DNA from: Paeniglutamicibacter psychrophenolicus
Lineage (GTDB): Bacteria; Actinomycetota; Actinomycetes; Actinomycetales; Micrococcaceae
Reading direction: 5' to 3'
Length of the DNA stretch: 64,000 bases
Assembly (NCBI RefSeq): GCF_030812255.1
Contig: NZ_JAUSSH010000001.1
Span: 248,001-312,000, forward strand
The notes beneath the pieces are model-generated. The model was not told the origin of the DNA, made no database searches, and saw only the letters and a program-made list of their open reading frames with translations. Positions 17,474 to 26,317 of this stretch are shown piece after piece. A program made the translations under genes and the position numbers. Every line of letters begins with the position of its first letter. The first letter of the stretch is position 1.

Positions 17474-19618
17474 TTGGGCAGGGGAATTTACGTTTGTGCT
17501 TCGGCTCCGGGATCAGGCAAGAACCTGGTGTCACTGGGCCTGGTTGATGCCCTGCACCGTCATGCCGACACGATCGGCTTTTTCAGGCCGATTGTTGGCG
17601 GCACGGATCCGAAGCTGGACCCGATGCTCCTGACGCTGCGAGAACTATACAACCTCGATCCATCGGTGTGCCGGGGCGGCATGACTCTCGGCAAGGCCAG
17701 GGGGTTGCTGGCGGCGGGGCGCAGCGAGGAAATCGAAGCCGAAACCATCGCCCACTACAGCGAAATGGCCAAGCAATGCGATGTCCTGGTGGTCGAGGGG
17801 TCCGACCTCCGCGGCCGCGATGCGGCGGTGGAGTTCGGCCTCAACGCGCGTCTGGCCAACAGCCTGGGGCTGCCGGTCCTGGCTGTTGTCGGTGCCGAGG
17901 GCCTGGGCCCGGAAGAGACCGCGGACGCCGTCGACGTGGCGCGCAAGGAGCTTGCGGCGGCGCACTGTTCGCTCCTGGCCGTGCTGGTCAATCGGGCCGA
18001 AGCCGACGGGGCAGCCCGGACGAAGGCGGCAATCCGGCCCGGAAGAAGCGGCTGGCCCGTGTATGTGATCCCCGAGATCCCGGAGATAGCCCGGCCGACG
18101 ATGGGCGACGTTGCCGCCGCCTTGGAGTTGCGGCACGTGGCAGGCAGCACCGAGCTGGACCGCGATGTCCACTCGGTGAAGGTGGCCGCCATGACGGTGG
18201 GAACCTTCCTGCAGGTCCTGGGCGCGGGCGATCTGGTGATCGTGCCAGGGGACCGGGTCGATGTGATGGTTGCCAGCTTGGCCTCGGCGTTCTCCCTCGA
18301 GTTCCCCGTCCCCAGCGGGATGATCCTGAGCGACGGGCTTGCTCCGGGACCCGAGGTGCTCAAGTTCCTGGCCCGGGCGCCGTTCCCCGTCCTTGCCAGC
18401 GAGCAGGACACGTATTCCGCTGCCCACCTGGTGGCGGCGGTCAGAAGCGAAATCCATGCCGGCCAAAAACGCAAGGTGGCCGCCGCACTCGGCGCATGGG
18501 CGCGCAACGTCGACGAGACCGAGATGCTTGCACGCCTGGCCCTTCCGCGCCCCGCCACCACCACGCCGCTGCGCTTCTTGCATGAACTCGTCGAACGCGC
18601 CAGAAGCCCGCGACGACGGATTGTCCTACCGGAGGGGCAAGAACTCCGGGTGCTTCGGGCCGCCGAGATCCTGCACCGCAGGGACGTCTGCGATCTGACG
18701 ATCCTGGGCAACGAGGCCGACATCCGGGTGCTGGCCGCCAGCGCCGGCATTGGCCTGGACGGACTGGCCCTGGTTGATCCGGCGACCTCGGAACTGGGGG
18801 AACGGTTCGCCCGTGAATACCAGCGTTTGCGTGCACACCGTGGGATGGTGCTGTCCCGTGCCCGGGAGATCATGTTGGAGGGGGCCTACTTCGGCACCAT
18901 GATGGTTCAGCTGGGTTTCGCGGACGGCATGGTCTCCGGTGCAGCGCACACCACCGCCGACACCATTCGTCCGGCCCTGGAATTCGTCAAGGCGCGGGAG
19001 GGTGCCGGGACGGTGTCATCGGTGTTCTTCATGCTTTTTCCCGACCGCGTCCTGGTATACGGGGATTGCGCCGTGAATCCCGAACCGGATGCCCGGCAGC
19101 TGGCCGACATCGCCTTGGCCTCAGCCGATACCGCAGCCGCATTCGGCGTGGAACCCCGGGTCGCGATGCTCTCCTATGCCACGGGGGCTTCAAGCACGGG
19201 AAGCTCCGTGGACAAGGTGCGCCGGGCCACCGAACTGGTCAGGGCCGCCCGTCCGGATCTGGCCGTCGAGGGGCCAATCCAGTACGACGCCGCCGTGGAT
19301 GCCTCCATTGCGGCGCTCAAGCTGCCTGCGTCGGCAGTGGCCGGACAGGCCACCGTATTCGTGTTCCCCGACCTGAACACCGGCAACAACACCTACAAGG
19401 CCGTCGAGCAGTCCTCCGGCGCCGTTGCGGTGGGTCCGATCCTGCAGGGCTTGCGCCGGCCCATCAACGACCTGTCCCGGGGCTCAACGGTCGAGGACAT
19501 CGTCAACACCGTTGCCATCACGGCGGTACAGGCCCAGTCCACGCCCAAGGAGGGCGACGTGCACGGCAGTGGAGCGGGTCCCCGCGGGAACCAACACCGG
19601 CAGCCACCTCCCCGGTGA
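17474..19618 (+). CDS. pta: Phosphate acetyltransferase, long form
   Basis: Interconverts acetyl-CoA and acetyl phosphate. There are three parts: an N-terminal BioD-like P-loop domain (ASAPGSGKN; the canonical GKT reads GKN), a central DRTGG-type domain (about 195-330), and the C-terminal PTA domain from about residue 370 (RIVLPEGQELRVLRAAEIL, then DGMVSGAAHTTADTIRPAL and FPDLNTGNNTYKAVEQSSGA). About 714 residues, normal for long Pta. The start is uncertain: the frame is open from TTG 17408, but family N-termini begin just before IYVCASAP, which favours TTG 17474. With acetate kinase (55491) and phosphoketolase (49574) it completes an acetyl-phosphate energy module. Confidence 0.9.
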   Translation: MGRGIYVCASAPGSGKNLVSLGLVDALHRHADTIGFFRPIVGGTDPKLDPMLLTLRELYNLDPSVCRGGMTLGKARGLLAAGRSEEIEAETIAHYSEMAKQCDVLVVEGSDLRGRDAAVEFGLNARLANSLGLPVLAVVGAEGLGPEETADAVDVARKELAAAHCSLLAVLVNRAEADGAARTKAAIRPGRSGWPVYVIPEIPEIARPTMGDVAAALELRHVAGSTELDRDVHSVKVAAMTVGTFLQVLGAGDLVIVPGDRVDVMVASLASAFSLEFPVPSGMILSDGLAPGPEVLKFLARAPFPVLASEQDTYSAAHLVAAVRSEIHAGQKRKVAAALGAWARNVDETEMLARLALPRPATTTPLRFLHELVERARSPRRRIVLPEGQELRVLRAAEILHRRDVCDLTILGNEADIRVLAASAGIGLDGLALVDPATSELGERFAREYQRLRAHRGMVLSRAREIMLEGAYFGTMMVQLGFADGMVSGAAHTTADTIRPALEFVKAREGAGTVSSVFFMLFPDRVLVYGDCAVNPEPDARQLADIALASADTAAAFGVEPRVAMLSYATGASSTGSSVDKVRRATELVRAARPDLAVEGPIQYDAAVDASIAALKLPASAVAGQATVFVFPDLNTGNNTYKAVEQSSGAVAVGPILQGLRRPINDLSRGSTVEDIVNTVAITAVQAQSTPKEGDVHGSGAGPRGNQHRQPPPR

Positions 19619-19781
19619 ACGTTTGGATCCTGTTCCAAGGTGGTGCCGCGTTCGATGTCCTCGGTGCGTTCTCGAGCCACCTCGTGTGGGGGAGGGGCAG
19701 AGGCCCCACCCGGGAGTTGCCTGACCTTTCGGGCATCGGGTTGCTGTCGCGGGCCTCAACCGGATCTCCGCATTGCCGTGG

Positions 19782-20231
19782 TCAATTGTCTTCTTCTTCC
19801 GGCGCATGGGCGACCATGACTGGGCACTTGGCGTGCGCAATGCACGAGGAACTGACCGACCCGATCAGCATGCCGCTGAGGCGTCCGTGGCCCCGCCGTC
19901 CGACAACGAGCAGGTCGGCATTCTCGCTGGCCTTGATGAGCAGGGACCGGGGGTCGCCCCGCAGCAGGCTGACCTTGAGATTGACGGGTGCATCGGATCC
20001 GAAGGCATTCTTGACAGCGTCGTTGAGTACCTTCTCGGCGCCCTCCTTGAACCCCTCGATTCCAGCCACCATGTAGCCGTCGTACATGCGCGGGTAATCC
20101 CAGCAACCGATCGCCTCGACCTGGGCGTTCAAGGCCCCGGCCAAGTCGTTGGCCCGCCGCAGTGCTTCGAGGGATGCTTCCGAGCCGTCGACGCCCACAA
20201 TGATCCTGTTTATGCTGGAACTTCGCCCCAT
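19782..20231 (-). CDS. Universal stress protein (UspA family), ATP-binding type
   Basis: A 149-residue single-domain Usp. It begins SSINRIIVGVDGSEASLEAL; the C-terminal G-x2-G-x9-G-S loop (GRRGHGRLSGMLIGS) that binds ATP is intact, placing it with the ATP-binding Usps. It is followed by S-S-C-I-A-H-A-K-C-P-V. The start at ATG 20231 is supported by GGAG six bases upstream; the frame extends further but without a ribosome binding site. It is convergent with pta. In actinobacteria several such proteins belong to the DosR dormancy regulon. Confidence 0.93.
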   Translation of the reverse strand: MGRSSSINRIIVGVDGSEASLEALRRANDLAGALNAQVEAIGCWDYPRMYDGYMVAGIEGFKEGAEKVLNDAVKNAFGSDAPVNLKVSLLRGDPRSLLIKASENADLLVVGRRGHGRLSGMLIGSVSSSCIAHAKCPVMVAHAPEEEDN

Positions 20232-20261
20232 GAGAGTCTCCAATGCTAACGAGATGTGCAT

Positions 20262-20569
20262 TCCAAGCTACTCCCCACGCCGCTGGAACACCATGGATGC
20301 ATTCGACGGATCTGGGCACCGGCAAGGGAAGAGGCCAGTGAAGGGACAACACGAGACGCCACCGGTCCCGAGGATTCCCGCCGTGGCTCCCGGCATGTCA
20401 ACGGGATTCGTGGCGGGCACCCTTGCGACGGCGGTCCCGGACCGGGTTTCCGGCGACCCGGTCGAATCCTCGCGGCAAGCGGGATGGAATCGGTTCGAGG
20501 TTCCCGGCCGATTCCGGCCGCGGGTTGGTGCACGGCAGCACCCTCATCGCGGGACTGTTGGATGGCCGC
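20262..20569. other. Gene-free stretch
   Basis: About 300 bp between the stress protein start and the ferredoxin stop. I see no credible gene, box or RNA; only short GC-rich open frames without a ribosome binding site. Confidence 0.4.
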
Positions 20570-20791
20570 TCAGGCCTGCAATACCAGGGCAAGCTTCGGA
20601 CACAGCTTGACCGCATCCCTGGCGGCCTGTGCCTCGTCGGGCCCGATAGTCGCGTTCGTACCATCACCGTTCCTGGGGTGCCTGACCACGGGGTATCCCC
20701 AGTCATCGCGCCCCAGCACCGCGGGCAACAGCTCGGTGCAAAGCCCCCGACCGTCACACCTTGTCCAGTCGATGTGGAGTTTCTTGTTCAT
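20570..20791 (-). CDS. Single-cluster ferredoxin ([3Fe-4S] type)
   Basis: A 73-residue ferredoxin. The Cys pattern is C-x5-C (C-D-G-R-G-L-C) near residue 12 and a C-terminal L-C-P-K. With three visible Cys in cluster positions it fits the monocluster [3Fe-4S]/[4Fe-4S] ferredoxins that pass single electrons. Its ATG overlaps the NuoF-like gene stop in an ATGA, so the two are coupled. It is the last gene of the ApbE, ferric-reductase-like, NuoF-like and ferredoxin operon. Confidence 0.9.
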   Translation of the reverse strand: MNKKLHIDWTRCDGRGLCTELLPAVLGRDDWGYPVVRHPRNGDGTNATIGPDEAQAARDAVKLCPKLALVLQA

Positions 20792-22041
20792 GCTGCCCTT
20801 CCGCCCATCCGTGTGCAGTTCCCGGTTAGATGTGCCCCGACATCCTCGGAGAATATTTCCAAGGCACTTTGGATCAATTGCAGGGTCCCGTCCGGGTGGT
20901 GGCAGGCCCCCCTGCGGGCGACGAGAGTGCCCAGCCGTTCCAGCTCGCCGACAAGTTTCGGATTGCGGTCACCGCCGGCAATCGCAGCCAGGACCTTGGC
21001 CATCGCCGGCAGGCCGAACACGCACGGACCGCATTGCCTGGCGGATTGCCCGGCCAGGTACTCGACGATCCAGGCAGTTGCCTCCAATCCGCACTGCCCG
21101 GTGGAAAGCACATGCAGCACACCGGCGCCGGGACGGACGGTTTGGCCTGCCGGGCCCGACGGCGTCAACCGGTAGTCCAGCGGCTTCACCCAGCGCCCGT
21201 GGTAGCCGCCAACCAACACCGCCTGCACACCCGAGAGGTCAATGCCGGCATGGGCCAGGACAAACCCGAGGCCCTCATCGCCTGCGACTTCCAGGACCTG
21301 GTCGGCACCCCGGCCGGATACGGAAACCAGCCGCGTGCCGGGGTCCCGGTCCGATCCCGCAGAACGAAACCATTGGGCACCGTAGCGGGCGATGAGCGCC
21401 ACATGTGAAAGGGTCTCCACGTTCAACACGAGTGTCGGCCGACCCTTGAGCCCCGAGTCGCTGAGCCGGCGGCGGTTGTCCAGCGGCAGTGCGTTGCCGC
21501 CGCCGATAGCGTTGACCACCGCGCTGGCCTGGCCGGAGATGAAGGTTTCAGGTGCCTCGATCACCTGGATGCGGCGGGCGTCGCGGCGCTCGGCGATGGC
21601 TGCTTCCACGGCGGGCATGGCCACGGCCGTGGTGTAGACGTAGAGCGACGAGGCGGACACGGACCGGGCAGCCACCAGAAGCCCGTCCAGCACCAGATGC
21701 GGCGCATGGAGCAGGAGCGTCTTGTCCTTGAAGCTCAGCGGTTCCCCCTCGGCGCCGTTGGCGATGACCACGGGCCTGCTCCGCAGCAACGCCCCGTCAC
21801 GGCCCTGCCCCGTTGCGGAGACCTTGCGCCACGAGGCGAAGGCAGCCCCGCCCCTACCGGTCAGGCCGGATTGTTCCAGTACGCCGATGAAGGTCGCGTC
21901 GATGCAGTGCTCCGGAAGCGGGCCGTAGGCCCGCTCGTGGTCGGCCAACGTTGCGTTGGACCCGGCGGCGAAAAGCCGGTTGTTCCCCGAGGGGCCGAGG
22001 TGCTGGGACGTCACGGGCATCTGCGAGGTCATGTGCGTCAT
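20788..22041 (-). CDS. NuoF-like NADH/FMN/iron-sulfur oxidoreductase subunit
   Basis: A 417-residue protein related to the 51-kDa NADH-binding subunit of complex I. It carries a Gly-rich NADH/FMN region (L-T-G-R-G-G-A-A-F, then NGAEGEPLSFKDKTLLL), a SLBB-like middle part, and a C-terminal [4Fe-4S] region with R-Q-C-G-P-C-V-F-G and A-C-H-H-P-D-G. It lacks other complex I subunits and is shorter than NuoF. It is coupled upstream to a heme-binding membrane protein and downstream to a ferredoxin (ATGA overlaps both sides), suggesting an NAD(P)H to ferredoxin/heme membrane electron path. The start ATG 22041 follows AAAGGAG. Confidence 0.85.
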   Translation of the reverse strand: MTHMTSQMPVTSQHLGPSGNNRLFAAGSNATLADHERAYGPLPEHCIDATFIGVLEQSGLTGRGGAAFASWRKVSATGQGRDGALLRSRPVVIANGAEGEPLSFKDKTLLLHAPHLVLDGLLVAARSVSASSLYVYTTAVAMPAVEAAIAERRDARRIQVIEAPETFISGQASAVVNAIGGGNALPLDNRRRLSDSGLKGRPTLVLNVETLSHVALIARYGAQWFRSAGSDRDPGTRLVSVSGRGADQVLEVAGDEGLGFVLAHAGIDLSGVQAVLVGGYHGRWVKPLDYRLTPSGPAGQTVRPGAGVLHVLSTGQCGLEATAWIVEYLAGQSARQCGPCVFGLPAMAKVLAAIAGGDRNPKLVGELERLGTLVARRGACHHPDGTLQLIQSALEIFSEDVGAHLTGNCTRMGGRAA

Positions 22042-22595
22042 GACAGGCTCCTTTGTCGGATTTTGGCATTTTCCAGGAAGTTCGAGGACAGGCGCCAGGC
22101 CAATGCGCCGCCCACCGCGACGACGGAGCCCGCGGCAAGGGCCAGGAACCACCTTTCGGTTCCGTTGGTGCCGTTGCCGATGGAGTGCGCCAGGGCGATC
22201 GGCCACATCGCGTAGGCGAACCAGTGGACGGCGCGAAACGTCCGCTGGCCCAGCCGGTGGCGCAGCAGCCCGGTGAGCACCACGGCCACCAGCAGGTCGA
22301 AGGCCACCGTCCCGAGTCCCTGCCAGAACGGCTTGAAGGATCCGAGGAAGGGAACGAACACGTCGACCAGGTTGAGCTTCGCATACGAGTCCAGCATCAG
22401 CGATCCAATGTGCATCAGCAGAAACAGCGTGGCCAGCAGGGAGATGTTGCGGTGGATCAATGCCACGGAGAACCTCGGGACGGCCGGCAACGGCCTGCCC
22501 GAGCGGTTCACGATGCCCAGCAGCACGGTAACGGTGAGCATCGCCAGGGAGACGATCCCGCTGACCCGGCCCAGGGCCCAGAGCGCGCTATCCAT
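22038..22595 (-). CDS. Ferric-reductase-like transmembrane protein
   Basis: A 185-residue protein with about five or six helices and the ferric reductase-like b-heme pattern. His residues are in helices 2 and 3 (V-A-L-I-H-R-N, L-M-H-I-G) and later (R-A-V-H-W-F, A-L-A-H-S-I), fitting paired b-type heme ligation. It has no FAD/NAD domain of its own, which the NuoF-like partner could supply. Its start overlaps the ApbE stop by 8 bp and its stop overlaps the NuoF-like start by 4 bp, a tight operon. Confidence 0.82.
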   Translation of the reverse strand: MDSALWALGRVSGIVSLAMLTVTVLLGIVNRSGRPLPAVPRFSVALIHRNISLLATLFLLMHIGSLMLDSYAKLNLVDVFVPFLGSFKPFWQGLGTVAFDLLVAVVLTGLLRHRLGQRTFRAVHWFAYAMWPIALAHSIGNGTNGTERWFLALAAGSVVAVGGALAWRLSSNFLENAKIRQRSLS

Positions 22596-23529
22596 GTGAA
22601 TCCACTCCGGTCAACACGTCGTCTTCCCTGGGCCAGCCGCCGGTGGTGACGATCCTGCCCTGCCGGTCGACAAGGCGCCCGGCGATTCCCCCGCGCTCAA
22701 ACCATGCCACGGCGGCAAAGCCGCGCACGATGCCCGCGGTGCTGTATGCGTTGGCCAGCAGGCAGGTCGATGCGGCCACGGTGACGGAGCGCCAGACGGG
22801 TTCCGCCGGAAGCCCGAACCTGGGGTCCAGGATGTGGTGCATGTCGTGGCCCTCGTGCTTCCAGCGGCGCTTCTGGGTGCTCGAGGTCGCCATGGCCTGC
22901 CCGGCACCCAGGGTGACTTGTTGCCACGGGTCCGTGGGCAGGTCCTGCACCAGAACCTGCCACCCGCCCTCCGGTTCGGGCCCGGCCGTGGCGATGTCCC
23001 CGCCGAGGGAGACCAGGATCCCGCAGCCCATCTCGTCGAAGACCAGGGATGCGGCGCGGTCGGCGGCGACGGCCTTGGCCGTGGCGCCAAGGTCGAGCCG
23101 CAGGTTCCGGGGAACAGTCAGTTTCTGTCCCTCTAGGTCCACCTGCCGCCAGCCCGGCGTCCGACGTCGTGGCCGGGACAGGGTGGTCACGGAGCCGGCG
23201 GAACCGAGCCGCACCCGGGAAATGTCACGGTCGTAACCCAGCGATTCCATGTCCTTGCCAAGCGTGGGATCCACGTCGCCGCCGGTCCAACGGGCGGCAT
23301 CCAGGGCGCTTCGAACCAATGCGGCCAGCAGGGGGCTGGCGTCCGCTCCGGAGTCAAGTTCCGGTTGCAGGCGCATCAACTCCGAATCCGGCCGGAAGCG
23401 GCTGCAGGCGTCGTCGATTTGCGCGATTACCCCGCGCACCAGGCGCTCGGCGTCGGAAGCCATGCCGGGATCTTCGACGGCGATGGAGGCCTCAAGCCCC
23501 CAGACCGGCCAGGAAGCGGTGCCGCCCAT
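22588..23529 (-). CDS. FAD:protein FMN transferase (ApbE family)
   Basis: Covalently attaches FMN from FAD to Thr/Ser of target proteins outside the membrane. A 313-residue protein with family motifs: DACSRFRPDSELMRLQ (ApbE N-terminal region), LDLGATAKAVAADRA, SLGGDIATAG, and HHILDPRFGLPAEP close to the H-x-I-x-D-P-R-x-G consensus. A signal peptide is not obvious in the chosen frame. The start is ATG 23529, one base after the stop of the small anchored protein. The usual flavinylated partner (D-G/A-x-S-G-A-T/S motif, FMN-bind domain) is not visible in this operon, which is odd. Confidence 0.87.
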   Translation of the reverse strand: MGGTASWPVWGLEASIAVEDPGMASDAERLVRGVIAQIDDACSRFRPDSELMRLQPELDSGADASPLLAALVRSALDAARWTGGDVDPTLGKDMESLGYDRDISRVRLGSAGSVTTLSRPRRRTPGWRQVDLEGQKLTVPRNLRLDLGATAKAVAADRAASLVFDEMGCGILVSLGGDIATAGPEPEGGWQVLVQDLPTDPWQQVTLGAGQAMATSSTQKRRWKHEGHDMHHILDPRFGLPAEPVWRSVTVAASTCLLANAYSTAGIVRGFAAVAWFERGGIAGRLVDRQGRIVTTGGWPREDDVLTGVDSHG

Positions 23530-23530
23530 G

Positions 23531-23878
23531 TCAGGATCCCGAGGACTTGCCGCTGGTGGAACCGCCGTTGCCCGGGCTGACGGGGCTCGCGGCCGACTTG
23601 GTCTGTTGGCGAACGATGGTCTTTTTGACGTGGGCGGTCGCCGGCGGCTCATCGTTCTTGGCGACGTCTGGAGTTTGCCACGCGTCGTCGTCCTGGCTTG
23701 AACCACGCACTTGCGGCGTCCCGGAATGCTGGCTGAGGCTCGAAACCGGGGTGGCGGCGGCACTCGTCGGAGCCTTCTGCAAGGCCACAAACCCGAGCCC
23801 CGCCGCCGCAATGCCACCTGCTGCAACGACTGCGGTGATGCGTGCTGCCGTCTGTTTTCCGCTGATTCGAGTGGCCAT
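23531..23878 (-). CDS. Small anchored protein with Ser/Thr-rich tail
   Basis: A 115-residue protein with a basic N-terminus, one transmembrane helix (about residues 12-32) and a low-complexity Ser/Thr/Gly/Pro-rich external part with no recognised domain. It is the first gene of the ApbE operon; the ATG 23878 is behind GGAGC. Its position is where many such operons encode an FMN-binding acceptor, but I see no acceptor motif, so it may be a shortened relative or an unrelated linker. Confidence 0.6.
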   Translation of the reverse strand: MATRISGKQTAARITAVVAAGGIAAAGLGFVALQKAPTSAAATPVSSLSQHSGTPQVRGSSQDDDAWQTPDVAKNDEPPATAHVKKTIVRQQTKSAASPVSPGNGGSTSGKSSGS

Positions 23879-23972
23879 GGCCTGCTCCTGTCCCTTAGCT
23901 GTTGGTGAAGTCCTTTCCACCATCATCTACACGGATTCTTTGCGGTTTCTTAGACGGGATGGGAATTTCCCG

Positions 23973-25196
23973 TTAGGTCCTGGCCAAGGGCAGGACCGCG
24001 ACAACTGTCGCGCCCCGGCCGCGCTCTGCCGACTCGATCAGGATCTTGCCGTGGTGGTGGGCTGCGATCTCGGCTGCCAAGGCCAGTCCGAGTCCGTAGT
24101 GGCGAGTGGCATCCGAATCGGAGGATCCGGGGCGTGCCGAAGAGAACCGCTCAAAGGCGCGTTTCTCGGTTCCCGGGGCGAAACCGGGTCCGTCGTCGGA
24201 AACGACAACGCGGGCTTCATTTCCCCGGATTTCGACAGCGACACCGACAACCGTCCTGGCATGGTCCAACGCGTTTGAAATCAGCGAGGTCAGCACACGC
24301 TGGAGTGCCACGGGCGAACCCTTCACGGTTACGGAACCGTCGGAACCCTCCAAGTGAATCCCGATATTGCGTTGCGATGCCTGCGGTGCCGCCAACTCCA
24401 CGGCGTCAGCCGCAATCTTGACAAGGTCAACTGCCGTTTGCGCGGTGTTCTCCCGGGGATCGGTCGAAATAAGCAAGTCGTCCAGGATGGCGGTGAGCAG
24501 TTTGGAGTCCTCGACAAGTCGGGACACCTCGGCGGAGACAGCATCACGGGACAAATCCGATTCAGGGCCTGAAAGTTTCCTGCGCAGCAGTTGGGCCCGG
24601 GTGCTCAGCAAGGTCAGTGGCGTCCGAAGCTCATGGCTGGCATCAGCCACAAAGCGCCTCTGCAGGGCCAGGCTTTCGGACAGGGGGAGCATGGCACGCC
24701 TGGCCATCCACGCCGATGCGGCGACGGCCAGCACCGTCGCCGCGGCAATGGCAAGCACCATTGCCCACGCCAAGCGGTCCAGCGACTCCCGGCCCTCGTG
24801 GGTGTCCACGGCCACCTGGACCACCCGGTCTCCGCGGAAGGTCGTAAGAACCTCGTACGTCCGCCCGCCGGCGGAAAAGCCCTCACGTTCTTCCACCCCG
24901 GTATCTGCCACCCGGTTCATCACAGCGGTGTCGGGGAGACCCCGCGGCATGACATGTGAGCTGACAACCCCCTGGTGCTCCAGGAACGAAACGAATACTC
25001 CCAAGGGGGCATCGCGGGGTGAATCGATCCGGCTCGCATCCTCCAGGGCCCTGGTCGTGGATTCGATTGTGCTCGCCGCAACGATCGAATACAGCAGGGC
25101 CCCCATGACGACCAACAAGACCACCGTCAGGGCTGTGAATTGCACGGACAAGCGGATGGCTGCGCGACGAAGTTCGGCCACATCGCGCGTATTCAT
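23973..25196 (-). CDS. Sensor histidine kinase (OmpR-partner type)
   Basis: A 407-residue membrane kinase with TM1 (about 17-42), an extracytoplasmic sensor of about 100 residues, TM2 (about 150-172), a short linker, and a HisKA domain with the phospho-acceptor in F-V-A-D-A-S-H-E-L-R-T-P. The HATPase_c domain has the N-box L-I-S-N-A-L-D-H-A and G-box D-D-G-P-G-F, ending G-L-G-L-A-L. Its start (ATG 25196) overlaps the response regulator stop by ATGA. It lies just upstream of the ApbE/electron-transfer operon, a likely target. The signal is unknown. Confidence 0.9.
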   Translation of the reverse strand: MNTRDVAELRRAAIRLSVQFTALTVVLLVVMGALLYSIVAASTIESTTRALEDASRIDSPRDAPLGVFVSFLEHQGVVSSHVMPRGLPDTAVMNRVADTGVEEREGFSAGGRTYEVLTTFRGDRVVQVAVDTHEGRESLDRLAWAMVLAIAAATVLAVAASAWMARRAMLPLSESLALQRRFVADASHELRTPLTLLSTRAQLLRRKLSGPESDLSRDAVSAEVSRLVEDSKLLTAILDDLLISTDPRENTAQTAVDLVKIAADAVELAAPQASQRNIGIHLEGSDGSVTVKGSPVALQRVLTSLISNALDHARTVVGVAVEIRGNEARVVVSDDGPGFAPGTEKRAFERFSSARPGSSDSDATRHYGLGLALAAEIAAHHHGKILIESAERGRGATVVAVLPLART

Positions 25197-25861
25197 GCCA
25201 GGGGGCCCAACACATAGCCCAGCCCGCGTACCGTCCGAATGCAGGTACGGCCCAGTTTCTTGCGCAGATAGTGCACATAGGTGTCGACCACGCCGCCCTC
25301 GTCCGCATCGGAGAAGATCGATTCCAAGAGCCCTGTCCTGGTGAAGACCTGATGGGGCCGGCGGGCCAGGTGCTCCAGGAAATCGCACTCCCTTTCGGAG
25401 AGAACCACGCGTCCGGTGCCGTCGACCGTCGCGGTCCTGCTGCCGACGTCAAGGACCCCGCCGGGTATTCGAAGCATGGCTGAGGTGTCTGCGTGGCGTC
25501 TGATGAGGGAGCGAATGCGGGCCAGCAACTCGTCGAGGTCGAACGGCTTGCCCATGTAGTCTTCGGCTCCCCGGTCCAAGCCCTCGACCCTGTCCGCGGG
25601 GTTGCCCAGCGCGGAGAGAACCAGCGCAGGAGTGGAGATCCCCTTCCGGCGCAATCGCTCCAACACGTCAAGCCCCTCGAGCCCCGGAAGGCCTCGATCC
25701 ATGACCATTACATCGAAGTCCCGGGTGAGTCCCTGGTGGAGGGCGCGTTGTCCGTCAGCTGCCACCACGACGTCGTAGCCTTCCCACTCAAGGAGTTCCT
25801 TTAGCATGGAGGCAAGTGCGGAGTCATCTTCCACCACCAGTACGCTGTGTTCTTCGGCCAT
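25193..25861 (-). CDS. OmpR/PhoB-type response regulator
   Basis: A 222-residue regulator. The receiver domain has the acidic pair E11/D12, phospho-acceptor D55 (V-M-V-M-D-R-G-L-P-G) and conserved Lys near residue 105 (M-G-K-P-F). The DNA-binding winged helix follows, with LSERECDFLEHLARRPHQVF and VDTYVHYLRKKLG. It is coupled to the kinase by a 4-bp overlap and co-oriented with the downstream redox operon, so that operon is the natural candidate target. Confidence 0.93.
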   Translation of the reverse strand: MAEEHSVLVVEDDSALASMLKELLEWEGYDVVVAADGQRALHQGLTRDFDVMVMDRGLPGLEGLDVLERLRRKGISTPALVLSALGNPADRVEGLDRGAEDYMGKPFDLDELLARIRSLIRRHADTSAMLRIPGGVLDVGSRTATVDGTGRVVLSERECDFLEHLARRPHQVFTRTGLLESIFSDADEGGVVDTYVHYLRKKLGRTCIRTVRGLGYVLGPLA

Positions 25862-26049
25862 GATCTGAAGTATATGGTCCGTGGCCGCCCTGGCTACCGT
25901 ACCGCGTTCCTTCGCGGCCGCTCGATGTGGCCAAACATGTCAGGCTGCCATTCCTGCCCCATGCACAAGCAGTGCCATGCCCAGGAAGCGCAATGCCGCC
26001 GCCGGGCCTGACGGTGTCCGTCCGTCCCTCGCCTTCGCGCAGACCATGC

Positions 26050-26063
26050 GCGACCTTCGGCAG
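26050..26063 (+). promoter_or_regulatory. Weak DosR-like box
   Basis: GCGACCTTCGGCAG: three mismatches to GGGACCTTCGGCCC, located in the 455-bp divergent gap between the response regulator and the VIT-family transporter. No other feature is evident in this gap apart from a leader ORF. Low confidence. Confidence 0.25.
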
Positions 26064-26253
26064 GTGGATTCCTTCGTGTGCAGGGAGCGTACCGCCCCGC
26101 TGCACCATCTCGGCAGTCCCCGTTTGGACATTGCAGTGTTCGCGATGCGGGGCACTGCACCGCGCCGGAGTTCCAGGCACTCCGCCCGAGGCGGTGCCTA
26201 GAACTGCGGCAGAATCGCCGACCCATCGACATGGCGTGTCGCGAAAGGAGGTG

Positions 26254-26313
26254 TTGCTGCGTCTTGGCTGTTCCGGCGGTGGTGGCTGCGCGGGCCCCCG
26301 CGTGGTTAGCTGA
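26254..26313 (+). CDS. Possible 19-residue leader peptide before VIT transporter
   Basis: The perfect anti-Shine-Dalgarno match AAAGGAGGTG (26244-26253) is followed at once by a TTG that opens a 19-codon frame (M-L-R-L-G-C-S-G-G-G-G-C then A-G-P-R-V-V-S). The frame stops four bases before the transporter ATG. Spacing from the ribosome binding site is unusually short, so the site may instead serve TTG 26264, which is in frame with the transporter. Confidence 0.25.
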   Translation: MLRLGCSGGGGCAGPRVVS

Positions 26314-26317
26314 TGGC

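Noticed and set aside
25193-25861. Response regulator considered as the DosR partner of the DevS-like kinase
   Set aside because: It is OmpR-type with a winged helix, coupled to its own kinase; DosR is NarL/FixJ-type.
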